NCBI RefSeq assembly: GCF_045062605.1
Contig: NZ_JBJGDW010000006.1
Location: forward strand, 1-64,000
Direction: 5' to 3'
Source: Deinococcus sp045062605
GTDB lineage: Bacteria; Deinococcota; Deinococci; Deinococcales; Deinococcaceae
Length of the DNA: 64,000 bases
Below are positions 1-13,177 of the stretch, in pieces. Position 1 is the stretch's first letter. Each line of letters begins with the position of its first letter. Below the pieces are notes generated by a model. The model did not search any database. It saw only the letters and a program-made list of their open reading frames with translations, and had not been told where the DNA came from. The position numbers and the translations under genes are program-made.

Positions 1-131
1 TAGACGGCTCCGCACTGCGGACACTCCAAACCGTTCATGGTTCATTGAACACCCATCATGCTCGGAAGTCCACTACCATCCAGTGCATAAGTTTGACAAT
101 CCGCGCATTCCGCGCTATATTTTTCTTATCA

Positions 132-158
132 CCGTCCGCGAAGGGCGGGCTTTTTGTT
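132..158 (+). terminator. Rho-independent terminator
   Basis: A 6-bp stem CCGTCC/GGGCGG (one G-T pair) with a GCGAA loop is followed by a T-run. It would end transcription entering from before the window. The preceding bases 1-131 hold no gene that I can recognise. Confidence 0.6.
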
Positions 159-206
159 TTCTGACCTTTCGCGCCGTCAGCATCGGCGGTTCTGGCGTTC
201 CAGCCT

Positions 207-542
207 TTACTTGCCGCCCTCGGCTTCTTTCATGGCTTTCCAGTCCTCGTAGGCCAGGGCGGGCAGCAGGGAGTAGCTGCCCACGGCCAGCCCGGCCACT
301 GCTGCCGGGTAACGCAGGCGCGACTTGCCGGTCAGCACCAGATACAGGCCCGCCAGCGTACTCAGCGCGCCGATGTCCATGAACATCACCCGCGCAAAGG
401 GGCTGCGTTTTAGGGTGGTCCTGACGCTGATGTTGCCCTTGCTACGCCGCCCGATGAAAGCCGTGACCCACAGAACAACCCACAGGCTCAGATACAGGCG
501 GATGCGGGCGGTGGAGGGGTGGCGGTAGTCTTCGAGTTGCAT
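207..542 (-). CDS. Small integral membrane protein, unknown function
   Basis: A 111-residue protein starting MQLEDYRHPS. It has about three hydrophobic segments, near residues 17-32, 53-71 and 76-96, with a basic loop between the first two, and ends in a charged tail. It has no catalytic motif and I do not recognise the family; it resembles the many short uncharacterised membrane proteins of Deinococcus. The start at 542 is chosen because the longer open frame upstream is polar, arginine-rich and would run into a repeat element. No clear Shine-Dalgarno site precedes it. It stands alone, divergent from the ABC exporter downstream. Confidence 0.6.
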   Translation of the reverse strand: MQLEDYRHPSTARIRLYLSLWVVLWVTAFIGRRSKGNISVRTTLKRSPFARVMFMDIGALSTLAGLYLVLTGKSRLRYPAAVAGLAVGSYSLLPALAYEDWKAMKEAEGGK

Positions 543-603
543 GGCCCAGGGTAACGGAGAATCACCATCTGCCGGGTGCTTTACCTTGACAACCGTAAAA
601 GCA

Positions 604-739
604 ATACGGATTTCGTTTGTTTCGCGCAGGAATCGGGACAGCGCCGCTTCCCGCACCCCACGCCCAGAGCTCGTTTTTCTCCTCCCCACTCCGTTTGAAT
701 TTCCGGACGGTTCCAGGCCATCTCAATCAGAGTCCGTGT
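604..739 (+). repeat. Copy 1 of ~135-bp inverted-end repeat (MITE-like)
   Basis: The most diverged of four copies in this window (others at 19508, 25032 and 54715). It begins ATACGGATTTCG and ends CAGAGTCCGTGT, close to the ATACGGATTCCG / CGGAGTCCGTAT ends of the other copies. The central part is recognisable (GTTTGTTTCGCGCAGGAATC, CGTTTTTCTCC), but the internal 3' hairpin is decayed. It lies about 60 bp upstream of the small membrane protein gene. No open frame of note. Confidence 0.8.
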
Positions 740-1110
740 TGCACCCTGACGGGAGCGATCCGAGCGGAGATTGGGAGACTGGCCCATGTGTTCATTGCCT
801 GCTTGAATGTGTGATGTAGCGCGGTTTTTTGTCCTCCACACAGGGCCAACACGCGGGCTGTCCAGTATGGGCGAACCTTATCAGGGGATGGGTGGGGCCG
901 CCTGCGCCAGTTCCTGGGCCGCTCCAGGCGTATGAGCCATTCGGCGCATTCCCTGATGGGCCATGCGGCGTATGCTGTCCAGCGCACGAGTTGTTTCTGA
1001 ATGCCTTTTCTGGCGCTCCAGAACCGCTCTTTGATTCCCTCGCCCCTTTTTCTGACATGCCCACCACGCATGTCACCGCACCAAGGTTTTTCTCTTGGGA
1101 GGTTTTTCTC
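740..1110. other. Intergenic leader of ABC exporter; 16-bp tandem duplication
   Basis: No gene is supported here, although a frame stays open by GC bias. The last part holds a tandem duplication of GGTTTTTCTCTTGGGA (1085-1100 and 1101-1114, second copy incomplete). This places GGGAGG (1097-1102) eight bases before the TTG start of the exporter gene. Confidence 0.5.
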
Positions 1111-3095
1111 TTGGACAGTCTGCGTTCCCTGTGGCCCTACCTGAAAATGCACCAGCGCCAGTACGTGATCGGCATGGTGCTGGTCATCTTTGCCAACACC
1201 ATCAACCTGTTGCCCTTCTATTTCATTCGTCTGGTCATCGACGGCCTGACTGGAGCGCGTGACGGTAACCCCGGCACGCCCGGCATCACGCTGGCGCAGG
1301 CCGGATGGTACGCGCTGGGCATCGTGGTGGCAGCGGTATCGGCGGGCATTTTCATGCTGTACATGCGCCGCCTGATCGTGGTGGCCTCGCGCCAGACTGA
1401 ATATGAAATCCGGCGCGACATCTTTGCCCACCTGCAAGGGCTGGACAAGCCGTATTACGACCGCGCCAGCACTGGCGACCTGATGAACCGCCTGACCGGT
1501 GACCTGAGCGCCGTGCGCGAGACGCTGGGCTTCGGCGCGTGGCAGATCGTGAATATCGTGTCGGGCTTCCTGACCTCGTTTGCCGTGATGTTCAGCCTGA
1601 GCTGGCAACTGACGTTGATCGTGCTGGCCGTGGTGCCGATCATCGTGGGCGTGCTGACGTATCTGGCGCGGCTGATCAACGTGCGCCACCGGTTGGCGCA
1701 GGAACAGAACAGCAAGATTGCAGGCAAGGCGCAGGAAAACTTCAGCGGGGCGCGGGTGGTCAAGGGCTATGCCATTGAAGACCGCGAGATCAGCGAGTAC
1801 AAGGCCATGAACCTGGAACTCCTGAAACGCAACATTGCGCTGACCAAGGTGGACGGTCCCCTGCGCTCGTTCATGAGCCTGCTGCTGGGGCTGGCCTTCG
1901 CGCTGATTCTGCTGGTGGGCGGGCGACTGATCCTGAACTCGAACGGCGCATTCACGGTGGGGATGTTCGTGCAGTTCGTGGGGACCCTCGAACGCCTGAC
2001 CTTCCCGATGCTGATGATCGGCTGGATTACCGGCGTGACCCAGCGCGGGCTGGCCTCGTGGCTGCGCCTGCGTGAGCTGTACGACGCCCGCGCCCAGGTG
2101 CAGGACGTGCCGGGCCGCACCGACACCAGCATTCGCACGCTGGCCGGTGACCTGCGCTTCCAGAACGTGTCCATGAACTACGGCACCCGTGAAGTGCTGA
2201 GGAACATTGATCTGCACGTTCCCGCCGGAACGTTTCTGGGCATCACTGGCCCCACTGGCAGCGGCAAGACCGTGCTGGGGCAACTCATTACGCGCAGCAT
2301 GGACCCCAGCTCCGGCGTGGTGCGCATGGACGGTCATGACCTGCGCGTGATTCCGCTGCGGTTGCTGCACGACGTGGTGGCGGTGGTGCCACAGGAGCCC
2401 TTCCTGTTCGGCGACACCCTGGCCAACAACATCGCCTTCGGGGTGGAAAAGCAGGAGTTGCCTGTGGTCAAGACCGGCGTGAGCGTAGTGGGTGCGCCGC
2501 TGCCGCCAAATATTCCGCAGCAGCCGGATCCCGAGCGGGTGCGGAATGCCGCCCGACTGGCCGGACTGCTGGAAGACATTGAGGGCTTTCCAGACGGCTT
2601 TGAGACGCTGCTGGGTGAGCGCGGCGTGACCCTCAGCGGCGGCCAGCGTCAGCGCACTGCCATTGCGCGGGCCATCGTGCGCGAACCGGCCATTCTGATT
2701 CTGGACGACAGCCTCTCGGCGGTGGACACCGAGACCGAGCGCAAGATTCTGGACGGGTTGCGCGAGGTCAGCGCGGGGCGCACCGTGATCCTGATCGCCC
2801 ACCGCGTCAGCACCCTGCGCCACGCGGACAGGATCGTGGTCCTGGAAGAGGGCCGCGTGACCGAGCAGGGCAGCCACGACGAGCTGCTGGACCTGAACGG
2901 CCACTACGCCGAACTGGAACGCCTGCAACGTCTGGCGAGCGATCTGGACGAGGAGGACGACGCCATCGCTGACCCCGAAGCGGCGGCAGATCGTCTGGCC
3001 GCACGGCGGGAAGCCATACGCGAAGCCCAATCCCAGCAGCCCCGATCTCAACAAACCCAGCCCAACCAGACCCAGACCCGTCAGGAGGTGCTGAA

Positions 3096-3099
<4 letters not shown>
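1111..3099 (+). CDS. ABC exporter subunit A (degenerate-site half-transporter)
   Basis: A 662-residue half-transporter: six membrane helices (about residues 15-320) fused to an ATPase domain. Walker A GPTGSGKT is near residue 380, signature LSGGQ near 507 and Walker B LILDDS near 531. The catalytic glutamate after Walker B is aspartate, the hallmark of the degenerate-site subunit of heterodimeric exporters (TM287/288, BmrCD type). There is an insertion of about 25 residues before the signature and a charged, Q-rich tail. The TTG start at 1111 is chosen for GGGAGG 8 nt upstream. It overlaps the next gene by 4 bp, and the two surely form one efflux pump. The substrate cannot be told (multidrug or lipid). 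Confidence 0.9.
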
Positions 3100-4979
<1,880 letters not shown>

Positions 4980-5006
4980 CGCCAGACTGGAGATGGGTCA
5001 ACGGAA

Positions 5007-5038
5007 AGAGGTCGGAAGCGAATTGCGTTCCGGCCTCT
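5007..5038. terminator. Hairpin between convergent genes
   Basis: An imperfect stem of about 12 bp (AGAGGTCGGAA with TTCCGGCCTCT) around AATTG. There is no good T-run on either side. It sits between the ABC exporter and the convergent binding-protein gene and probably serves both. Confidence 0.45.
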
Positions 5039-5053
5039 CTCCGTCACCCACCC

Positions 5054-6022
5054 TTATTTCAGCGTCTTGCTCACAAACTGATTGGTGTAATAGTCCGTGG
5101 CCCTCGCTCCAGCGGGCAATTTGCCCTGCTTGACGAGGGCTGCCACCGCCTTCGTCCAGGCATCTGGATTGCTTGCGCCGATGCCGCTGGCCTGCGTGTA
5201 GGCGCTGGTCATCAGCGGCGTGCTGGCCTTGAGGATGTCCAGCGTGCCGGCCTTGCCGAACACCGGCTGGGCCAGCTTGAAGGCGCGGGCCGGGTCTGCC
5301 ACCGTGAATTTCAGGCCACGCTGGGAGGCCCGTACCACTTTCGCCGCCAGGTCACCCGTCAGTGACTTGCCGCTGGCGATCAGGCCCACGCCCACCATCG
5401 GGTACGCGGCGGAAATGTCGAGGGTATAGACCTTCTTACCCACCGACTGGCCCAGCAGCACCACGTCGTTGTTGATGTATCCCACGGCGGCGTCCACCCG
5501 CCCGGCCCGCACCGCGTCCTGCTGCGTAAAACCGATGGTGGCGAGCTTGATGTCCTTGCCTTCCTTGAGGTTGGCGCTGTCCAGCAGGGCCTGAATGGCG
5601 TGGTAACTGCTGCCGTAGGGACCGGGAATGCCCACCGTCCTGCCCTTCAGGCTGGCAATGCCGTCCAGCGGCGTCAGGCTGAAGACCGTCACCGGGTTCT
5701 TCTGATACATGGTCATGATGTACTTGACGTCCGCGCCCTGATTCCTGGCAAAGATGGCGTCTTCGGGATCGCCCACCACGAAATCCAGCTTGCCCTGAAG
5801 CAGCAGCGGCAGCAGTTGATTCACGTAACCGTGCTGATAGTTGACCTTCAGTCCCTCGGCGGTGAAGTAGCCCAGCTTGTCGGCCACGTAGAACGGCGTG
5901 AACTGCACGTCCGGGTTATAGCCCAGACCGATATTGACTGTTTTAAGTGGAGTCTGGGCGGCGGCGTTCTGAACGCCAGTTCCCAGCAGCAGGGTCAGGG
6001 AGAGGAGAGCAAAGTGCTTCAT
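5054..6022 (-). CDS. ABC transporter substrate-binding protein, NMT1/ThiY-like
   Basis: A 322-residue periplasmic binding protein. The signal peptide MKHFALLSLTLLLGTGVQNA is followed by AQTPLKTVNIGLGYNPDVQF. The family pattern (PFYVADKLGYFTAEGL, then GDPEDAIFARNQGADV) matches the NMT1/THI5-like group that binds thiamine pyrimidine precursors, nitrate/sulfonate or similar small ligands; the NIGLGY...F.PFYVA opening favours the ThiY branch. The start at 6022 is set by the signal peptide. No permease or ATPase gene lies next to it, so its partners must be encoded elsewhere. Ligand not certain. Confidence 0.82.
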   Translation of the reverse strand: MKHFALLSLTLLLGTGVQNAAAQTPLKTVNIGLGYNPDVQFTPFYVADKLGYFTAEGLKVNYQHGYVNQLLPLLLQGKLDFVVGDPEDAIFARNQGADVKYIMTMYQKNPVTVFSLTPLDGIASLKGRTVGIPGPYGSSYHAIQALLDSANLKEGKDIKLATIGFTQQDAVRAGRVDAAVGYINNDVVLLGQSVGKKVYTLDISAAYPMVGVGLIASGKSLTGDLAAKVVRASQRGLKFTVADPARAFKLAQPVFGKAGTLDILKASTPLMTSAYTQASGIGASNPDAWTKAVAALVKQGKLPAGARATDYYTNQFVSKTLK

Positions 6023-6270
6023 GAGACCGAGTATAGGAGCGTGGCGTGACGCGTCTGTGATGGGCCACGCTAAGCCACTGTTTTGCCCATTGCCACGCCA
6101 TTGTGCGGATGCCGCCGCACCTGCCGATGCGGCACAGTGGAACGCGGAAAGGGAGGCGGACATGCCGGCAGACCAAAATTCGGATCAGAAAATAGATCGG
6201 CGCGGTCCCGATGACCCCGATCGAGCACACTTCAAGAGGCGCGAGAGCCTCTGGCACAAAGGGAAAGACC

Positions 6271-7674
6271 ATGAACGGAAAGCACATCACCAAACTGGGA
6301 TTCGAGAGAAAGGCCATTGGGCTGGCCGTGGCTGCCGCCGCCCTGCGCGAGGGCGCGGGACTGGAACGCGGCGAGATTCTGGACGAATTGCGCGCAGTTC
6401 AAGCAGACCCCGCTGCATACCTGTCGGGCGGCATCTACGCGGAACTGGCCGCAGAGCTGAGCGCCCTCGCTGCCCTGAATGAAAGTAAGAAGGGTGCGGC
6501 CCTGCGGCCTGCGCCGCTGCCCTACGCCGTGTGGGGCGCGGACCTGATCGAGCCGGGCGCACGCGCGCAGATGGACGTGGCGATGCGCCTGCCGATCACC
6601 CGCGCCGGGGCGCTGATGCCCGACGCGCATGTGGGTTACGGCCTGCCGATTGGCGGCGTGCTGGCGACGGAAAACGCGGCGATCCCGTATGGCGTGGGCG
6701 TCGATATCGGGTGCAGCATGCGCCTGAGCGTCTTTCCCATCCAGCCGGACGGCCTGAAACTGGAAGAGGCGAAAACCCTGCTGCTCAAGCACACCCGCTT
6801 CGGCGCGGGCGTGGCCTTCGAGAAGCGCGAGCGCGGCGATCACGAGGTGTTGCACGAGGGGACCTGGGACGATCAGCCCCTGCTGGGCCACCTGTTCGAG
6901 AAGGCGGCGGCGCAGATCGGCAGCTCTGGCAGCGGTAACCACTTCGCGGAGTTCGGTACGCTGACGCTGGGCGCTGCTGACCTGGGACTGGAGGCTGGGG
7001 AATACCTGGCCCTGCTGTCCCACAGCGGCTCACGCGGTTTTGGAGCGCAGGTGGCCGGACATTTCACCAATCTGGCCGAGCAACTGCATCCCAACCTCGA
7101 TCCAGCCGCCAAGAAGCTGGCGTGGCTGTCCCTGGAATCCGAGGAAGGGCAGGCGTACTGGCAGGCCATGAATCTGGCCGGACGTTACGCGCTGGCCAAC
7201 CACGAACTGATCCATGCCCGGCTGGCCCGCGCGCTGGGGGTGAACGTGCTGGCGTCCGTTCACAACAGCCACAACCTGGCCTGGAAGCAGAACGTGAACG
7301 GCCAGGAATTGATCGTCCACCGTAAAGGGGCAACGCCCGCCGCTGCCGGGCAACTGGGTCTGATCCCCGGCAGCATGGCCGATCCCGGTTTTGTGGTGCG
7401 CGGACGGGGCCACGCGGACGCCCTGGCCAGCGCCAGCCACGGCGCGGGCCGCCAGTTGGGACGCAAGGCCGCCGCCAGCAAGCTGGTCAGGAAGGAGGTA
7501 GCGGCTTACCTGAAGGAACGCGGCGTCACGCTGATGGGCGGCGGCATCGACGAGGCCCCACAGGCGTACAAGCGCATCGAGGACGTGATCTCGCGCCAGA
7601 CCGATCTGGTGGACGTGGTGGCCCAGTTCACGCCGAAGGTGGTCCGCATGGACAGCGGCAGCGAGGACATCTAG
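6271..7674 (+). CDS. rtcB: RtcB RNA ligase
   Basis: A 467-residue RtcB family protein, which joins RNA 2',3'-cyclic phosphate or 3'-phosphate ends to 5'-OH ends using GTP and Mn2+. Metal and nucleotide motifs seen: PDAHVGYGLPIGG, GVDIGCSM, GSGNHF, SHSGSRG, HRKGATPA, LIPGSM and ASHGAGR, whose histidine is the one guanylylated in E. coli RtcB, then DEAPQAYK near the end. It is longer than E. coli RtcB (408) by an N-terminal segment of about 90 residues. The start at 6271 follows a weak GGGAAAG. No archease or RtcA/RtcR neighbour is present, so it is a stand-alone gene with its own terminator. Confidence 0.93.
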   Translation: MNGKHITKLGFERKAIGLAVAAAALREGAGLERGEILDELRAVQADPAAYLSGGIYAELAAELSALAALNESKKGAALRPAPLPYAVWGADLIEPGARAQMDVAMRLPITRAGALMPDAHVGYGLPIGGVLATENAAIPYGVGVDIGCSMRLSVFPIQPDGLKLEEAKTLLLKHTRFGAGVAFEKRERGDHEVLHEGTWDDQPLLGHLFEKAAAQIGSSGSGNHFAEFGTLTLGAADLGLEAGEYLALLSHSGSRGFGAQVAGHFTNLAEQLHPNLDPAAKKLAWLSLESEEGQAYWQAMNLAGRYALANHELIHARLARALGVNVLASVHNSHNLAWKQNVNGQELIVHRKGATPAAAGQLGLIPGSMADPGFVVRGRGHADALASASHGAGRQLGRKAAASKLVRKEVAAYLKERGVTLMGGGIDEAPQAYKRIEDVISRQTDLVDVVAQFTPKVVRMDSGSEDI

Positions 7675-7690
7675 CCTATCCCTGGCCCAA

Positions 7691-7718
7691 CCCTCTCCCA
7701 CACGGAGAGGGCTTTTTT
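7691..7718 (+). terminator. Rho-independent terminator of rtcB
   Basis: A 7-bp stem CCCTCTC/GAGAGGG with a 7-nt loop, followed closely by TTTTTT, starting about 16 nt after the rtcB stop. Confidence 0.85.
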
Positions 7719-7754
7719 AATGCTCCTGTTTACTTCTTCCGGGCAGGTGGGGCG

Positions 7755-8246
<492 letters not shown>

Positions 8247-8382
8247 GGCGGAGCCTCCTGTCCAGTGTGGCAGGAATGAGGGGGGGGGGAGAGAGGGACT
8301 GGACTGAGAAAGAGCATACACCCCGCCTTCTGACACGGGTATGAATTGCCCTTATCCCAGCGCGTGAGGAGGGGTTCATCTC

Positions 8383-9473
<1,091 letters not shown>

Positions 9474-9477
<4 letters not shown>

Positions 9478-10055
9478 ACGTTCGCGAGTATTACACCTAC
9501 CTGTCTGCCGCACGCGAACAACTCTGGAACTACCTGCGTGCCCTGCCTGCCGCCGACCTGGACCGCGATCTGATCGAGTCCGGGGACCGCTTTCACAGCA
9601 TCAAGGATCTGCTACTCCACACCACGGATGTCGAGGACCACTGGGTCCACTTCATTGCGCGCGGCGAGAACCTACAGAGCGACGGACGGTTCAAGCACGA
9701 CTGGGTCAAGCCGCAGGCCGGGCAGTACGAGCTGTCCTGGATCATCGACTACGGGCGCACGGTCAGCCAGCAGACGCGGGCATTCCTGGATTCGGAGCCT
9801 GATCTGGACCGCAGCATCAAGCTGATCCAGGACGACCCCGCCAGCGACACCGTGACCCTGGACCAGTTGATGTGGAATGTCATGACCCACGAGGTTCGCC
9901 ACACCGCCCAGATCGCGCTGATGGTGCGTCAGTTGGGCCACACGCCTCCCTGGTCCGATTACCTGCGCTTCGCCCGGCCCCAGGCCACGGCCAGTCAGGG
10001 GCTGGATGATCCAGAGCTGGACGATTCCGAGGAAGCTGAGACCGAACAGAGTTAG
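9474..10055 (+). CDS. DinB family protein
   Basis: A 193-residue four-helix-bundle DinB protein. The three-histidine metal site is visible as LLLHTTDVEDHW near residues 43-54 and HEVRHTAQIALMVRQLG near 140-156. In Firmicutes and Deinococcus, where bacillithiol is the main thiol, members of this family act as thiol transferases or metal-dependent enzymes; the exact reaction here is unknown. Start codon overlaps the dus stop (ATGA). The last 20 residues are acidic. One of three DinB members in the window. Confidence 0.88.
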
Positions 10056-10060
10056 CATCT

Positions 10061-10115
10061 GGAACTGCCGAAACGCCCCGCATGCAAATTGCATGCGGGG
10101 CGTTTCGGCAGTTCC
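10061..10115. repeat. 55-bp perfect palindrome (27-bp arms, 1-nt centre)
   Basis: Bases 10061-10087 (GGAACTGCCGAAACGCCCCG onward) are exactly reverse-complementary to 10089-10115 with a single A between. It begins 5 nt after the dinB stop codon. It could form a 27-bp hairpin in RNA or a cruciform in DNA. There is no T-run after it, so it is not a standard terminator, though it may still stop transcription. Confidence 0.9.
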
Positions 10116-10120
10116 GCTTG

Positions 10121-10390
10121 ACTCAGGAGTTGCACCTGCATAATCAGAAAAAACCTCTCCTGGCGCGAGAATGTCAGAAGAGCTACCAGACTGGTCTGGC
10201 GAAGTTGGGTAGGCGTGATCGGTTCGGGAAAATGCTGAAAGGCGTGACGACAGCATTGAGACACGGGGCTTTTGAGATGTGGGGGAGCGGGGGAAGGCGA
10301 GAGAAGGGCAGAAACCGCCCCACACGAGTAGGTTCAGATTTATCGTTTGAGACGCTGTCCCCGCGCTATTCATAGGTGCAACTCCTGAGT
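10121..10390. mobile_element. 270-bp element with perfect 17-bp terminal inverted repeats
   Basis: ACTCAGGAGTTGCACCT at 10121-10137 is repeated exactly in inverse at 10374-10390. The 236 bp between the ends hold no recognisable transposase or other gene. Size and ends suit a non-autonomous element or a deletion derivative of an insertion sequence. I see no flanking target duplication (CGCTTG on the left, ATGTGT on the right). It fills the gap between dinB and arginase together with the palindrome. Confidence 0.7.
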
Positions 10391-10403
10391 ATGTGTCAAT
10401 CGC

Positions 10404-11303
<900 letters not shown>

Positions 11304-11445
11304 GCACGCAGCTTACGGGACGAACGGGCTTATGCCTTGTGGCTGCAACATTATTTTTGCTGAAACGGCGTGGCACGGACTTGGCGGATATTCAGGTGAA
11401 TATTCATGCTGTCTGAGGACTTAAAGTTGGCGGCGAATGGCGCTC

Positions 11446-11973
11446 TTAACCTCGCTGCGCCCACACCGTCAATTCACCATCCTCTTTATCCCAGCCCCTG
11501 CCCGTTCGCGCAAAGCCCAGTTTCTCCAGCACACGTTCGCTGGCGCGGTTGTGGAGGGCGGTCTGGGCGGTGACGGTCTGCACGTCTGGGCGGGCGTGCA
11601 GATGGGCAACGAGCGCGCCGACGGCCTCGGTGGCCAGCCCCTGTCCCCACGCTTCCGGGTTCAGGCCGTAGCCGATTTCCAGCTCGCCCGCCGCGTTCGG
11701 CCTGCCCTTGCTGCCCAACTGGCCGATGGCCCAGGAGTCGGCGCGCGTGACAGCCACGAAGTTCCCTGGGACCTTGCCTGCCCGGTCCGTCTGGGTCAGA
11801 TAAAAGGGAAAGGCTCCCAGCGGGTCACCGGGCCACGCGGCGGGGAAGAAGATGTCCAGCGGGCCGTCCGGCGTGTTGCAGGTCAGTGTAAAATCCTCGT
11901 CTTCCAAGCGGGCGACGATCATGGCACGGGTCAGGGGCAGCAGCCGTAAACGCGGCGTGAAGAGAAGGGGCAC
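11446..11973 (-). CDS. GNAT acetyltransferase, RimJ/RimL-like
   Basis: A 175-residue GNAT protein opening PLLFTPRLRLLPLTRAM, the usual start of RimJ/RimL-type enzymes. The acetyl-CoA loop is NPEAWGQGLATEAVGALV, and HNRASERVLEKLGFARTG is the conserved C-terminal helix. Probably acetylates an amino group on a protein or small molecule; target unknown. GTG at 11973 is chosen because the family N-terminus begins there. Start sites of this gene and the divergent phosphoesterase are only about 40 bp apart and must share control DNA. Confidence 0.85.
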   Translation of the reverse strand: MPLLFTPRLRLLPLTRAMIVARLEDEDFTLTCNTPDGPLDIFFPAAWPGDPLGAFPFYLTQTDRAGKVPGNFVAVTRADSWAIGQLGSKGRPNAAGELEIGYGLNPEAWGQGLATEAVGALVAHLHARPDVQTVTAQTALHNRASERVLEKLGFARTGRGWDKEDGELTVWAQRG

Positions 11974-12012
11974 GTGGGCACGGTATCCTGAATCTTTAGC
12001 CCCGGCAGCCCC

Positions 12013-12669
12013 ATGACCCAGACCGTTTCCCAGCCCTCTTCTCTTGCCCCGCCCCGCGTGCTGGGCAAGAGAATCATGGTGCTGGCGGATTACGTGCATC
12101 CTTTCGTGTACCGTGCGGGCTTTCCGCAGGGCCTGCCGGAGGTAGACGCAGTTCTGGCCGCCGGGGACATTCCCGGTTACTATCTGGAATTCCTGGCCAC
12201 CAAGTTGACGGTGCCGATCATCTATGTCCACGGCAACCACGAGAACGAATACGTCAACGAGGGCGATGGACGGATTCCCGCACGCGGCGTGATCGCGGCG
12301 CATGGGCGCGTGGTGGAAGAAGCCGGGTTAAAGATTGCTGGTTGGGGCGGCGCACCCCGTTACCGCGAGAAGGGAGGCGGGCAGTACAGCGCCTATGAAG
12401 CCCGCTGGGGACTGGCCAAACTGGCGTGGCGCGCACGCGACGGCGTGGATATCCTGCTCACGCACGCCCCGCCCACCGGGCCACACGCCGGAAGCGACTA
12501 CGCCCACCGGGGCTGCCCGGAACTGAACCGTTTCATGGAACGCCGCCATCCCGCACTGATGGTCCACGGCCACATCCACGAGTACGAGGGCCGCAAGCTG
12601 GAATATCTGGATCCGGTTTCTGGGGCGCGGGTCATCAACGCTTACGGCTACCGCGTGCTGGCCGTGTGA
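12013..12669 (+). CDS. Calcineurin-like metallophosphoesterase
   Basis: A 218-residue phosphoesterase. The two-metal site is visible as VLAAGDIPGYY, YVHGNHENEY, LLTHAPPTG and MVHGHIHEYEG. The usual first motif D-x-H is stretched to LADYVHPF, so the first metal ligand set is unusual; enzymes of this subgroup are often phosphodiesterases acting on nucleotides. Start at 12013 (MTQTVSQPSS). Single gene, divergent from the acetyltransferase. Confidence 0.82.
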   Translation: MTQTVSQPSSLAPPRVLGKRIMVLADYVHPFVYRAGFPQGLPEVDAVLAAGDIPGYYLEFLATKLTVPIIYVHGNHENEYVNEGDGRIPARGVIAAHGRVVEEAGLKIAGWGGAPRYREKGGGQYSAYEARWGLAKLAWRARDGVDILLTHAPPTGPHAGSDYAHRGCPELNRFMERRHPALMVHGHIHEYEGRKLEYLDPVSGARVINAYGYRVLAV

Positions 12670-12794
12670 AATCGGACAATCTGAACCGTGTCTAAAGTTT
12701 TTCTCTACGCCCTACACAGAATCGCAGCCCGTTATCGTGGCATTCTTGGTATCGATCTGGTAGTCGAAACTTCAAATCTCACGGTTTCTTCTGC

Positions 12795-12907
12795 GTGGGC
12801 CAGGCGGCCCGGCAGGTCAGGGGAAGGCTGCCCACCCCTCCATCAACGGGCGCGCGAGTGGGTTTCTGATGGCCCCAGGAGGGTTCGAGTCCCCCCGCCC
12901 ACCACCA
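12795..12907 (+). ncRNA. Structured RNA candidate with tRNA-like 3' end (T-arm and CCA)
   Basis: The 3' part has a tRNA B-box-like T-arm (GGAGGGTTCGAGTCCCC) followed by CGCCCACC-A-CCA, and a terminator follows 9 nt later. GTGGGC at 12795-12800 can pair with GCCCAC near the end. Inside are further stems: GGGCC-AGGC-GGCCC, GGCAG/CTGCC, CCATCA/TGATGG. There is no A-box, D-arm or 7-nt anticodon loop in the right place, and 113 nt is too long for a normal tRNA. It is therefore not a standard tRNA, tmRNA or SRP RNA; a decayed tRNA or a new structured RNA are both possible. The 5' end is a guess. Confidence 0.4.
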
Positions 12908-12915
12908 TAAGCTGA

Positions 12916-12956
12916 AGAGGTCAGAGGCACAGTTGCCGTCTCTGGCTTCTTTTTCT
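12916..12956 (+). terminator. Rho-independent terminator after RNA candidate
   Basis: AGAGGTCAGAG pairs with CTCTGGCTTCT (11 bp with two wobble pairs) around a 13-nt loop, followed by TTTTCT. It supports a transcript ending here on the + strand. Bases 12957-13177, up to the hisD stop, hold nothing I recognise. Confidence 0.65.
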
Positions 12957-13177
12957 GGCGATATGCTGTGGCCATTTGTGTGGCTTCCGAGCGTTCCACA
13001 CCCGAAACGCTGGTCCTGCTGCACATTCGTCACCCCAGACGCTGACGCCGAAGCCGTGTTCCCACTGCGCTGATCTAACCAGCATCTCTGGCCCCAAATG
13101 CGCCAATGGCAAACGGCTCAAGTCATTGGGCTGTCAATCTCCGCACTGTACGGGAGAAGCCAGCCCAACTCCTTGTC

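Noticed and set aside
10121..10390. A 97-residue open frame inside the 270-bp element as a transposase
   Set aside because: It starts inside the palindrome, shows no DDE or other transposase motif, and has no ribosome site.
12795..12907. tmRNA, SRP RNA or standard tRNA
   Set aside because: No tmRNA 5' partner or tag frame, no SRP core (GGAAG/AGCAG loop), and no cloverleaf or A-box; kept only as an unclassified RNA candidate.
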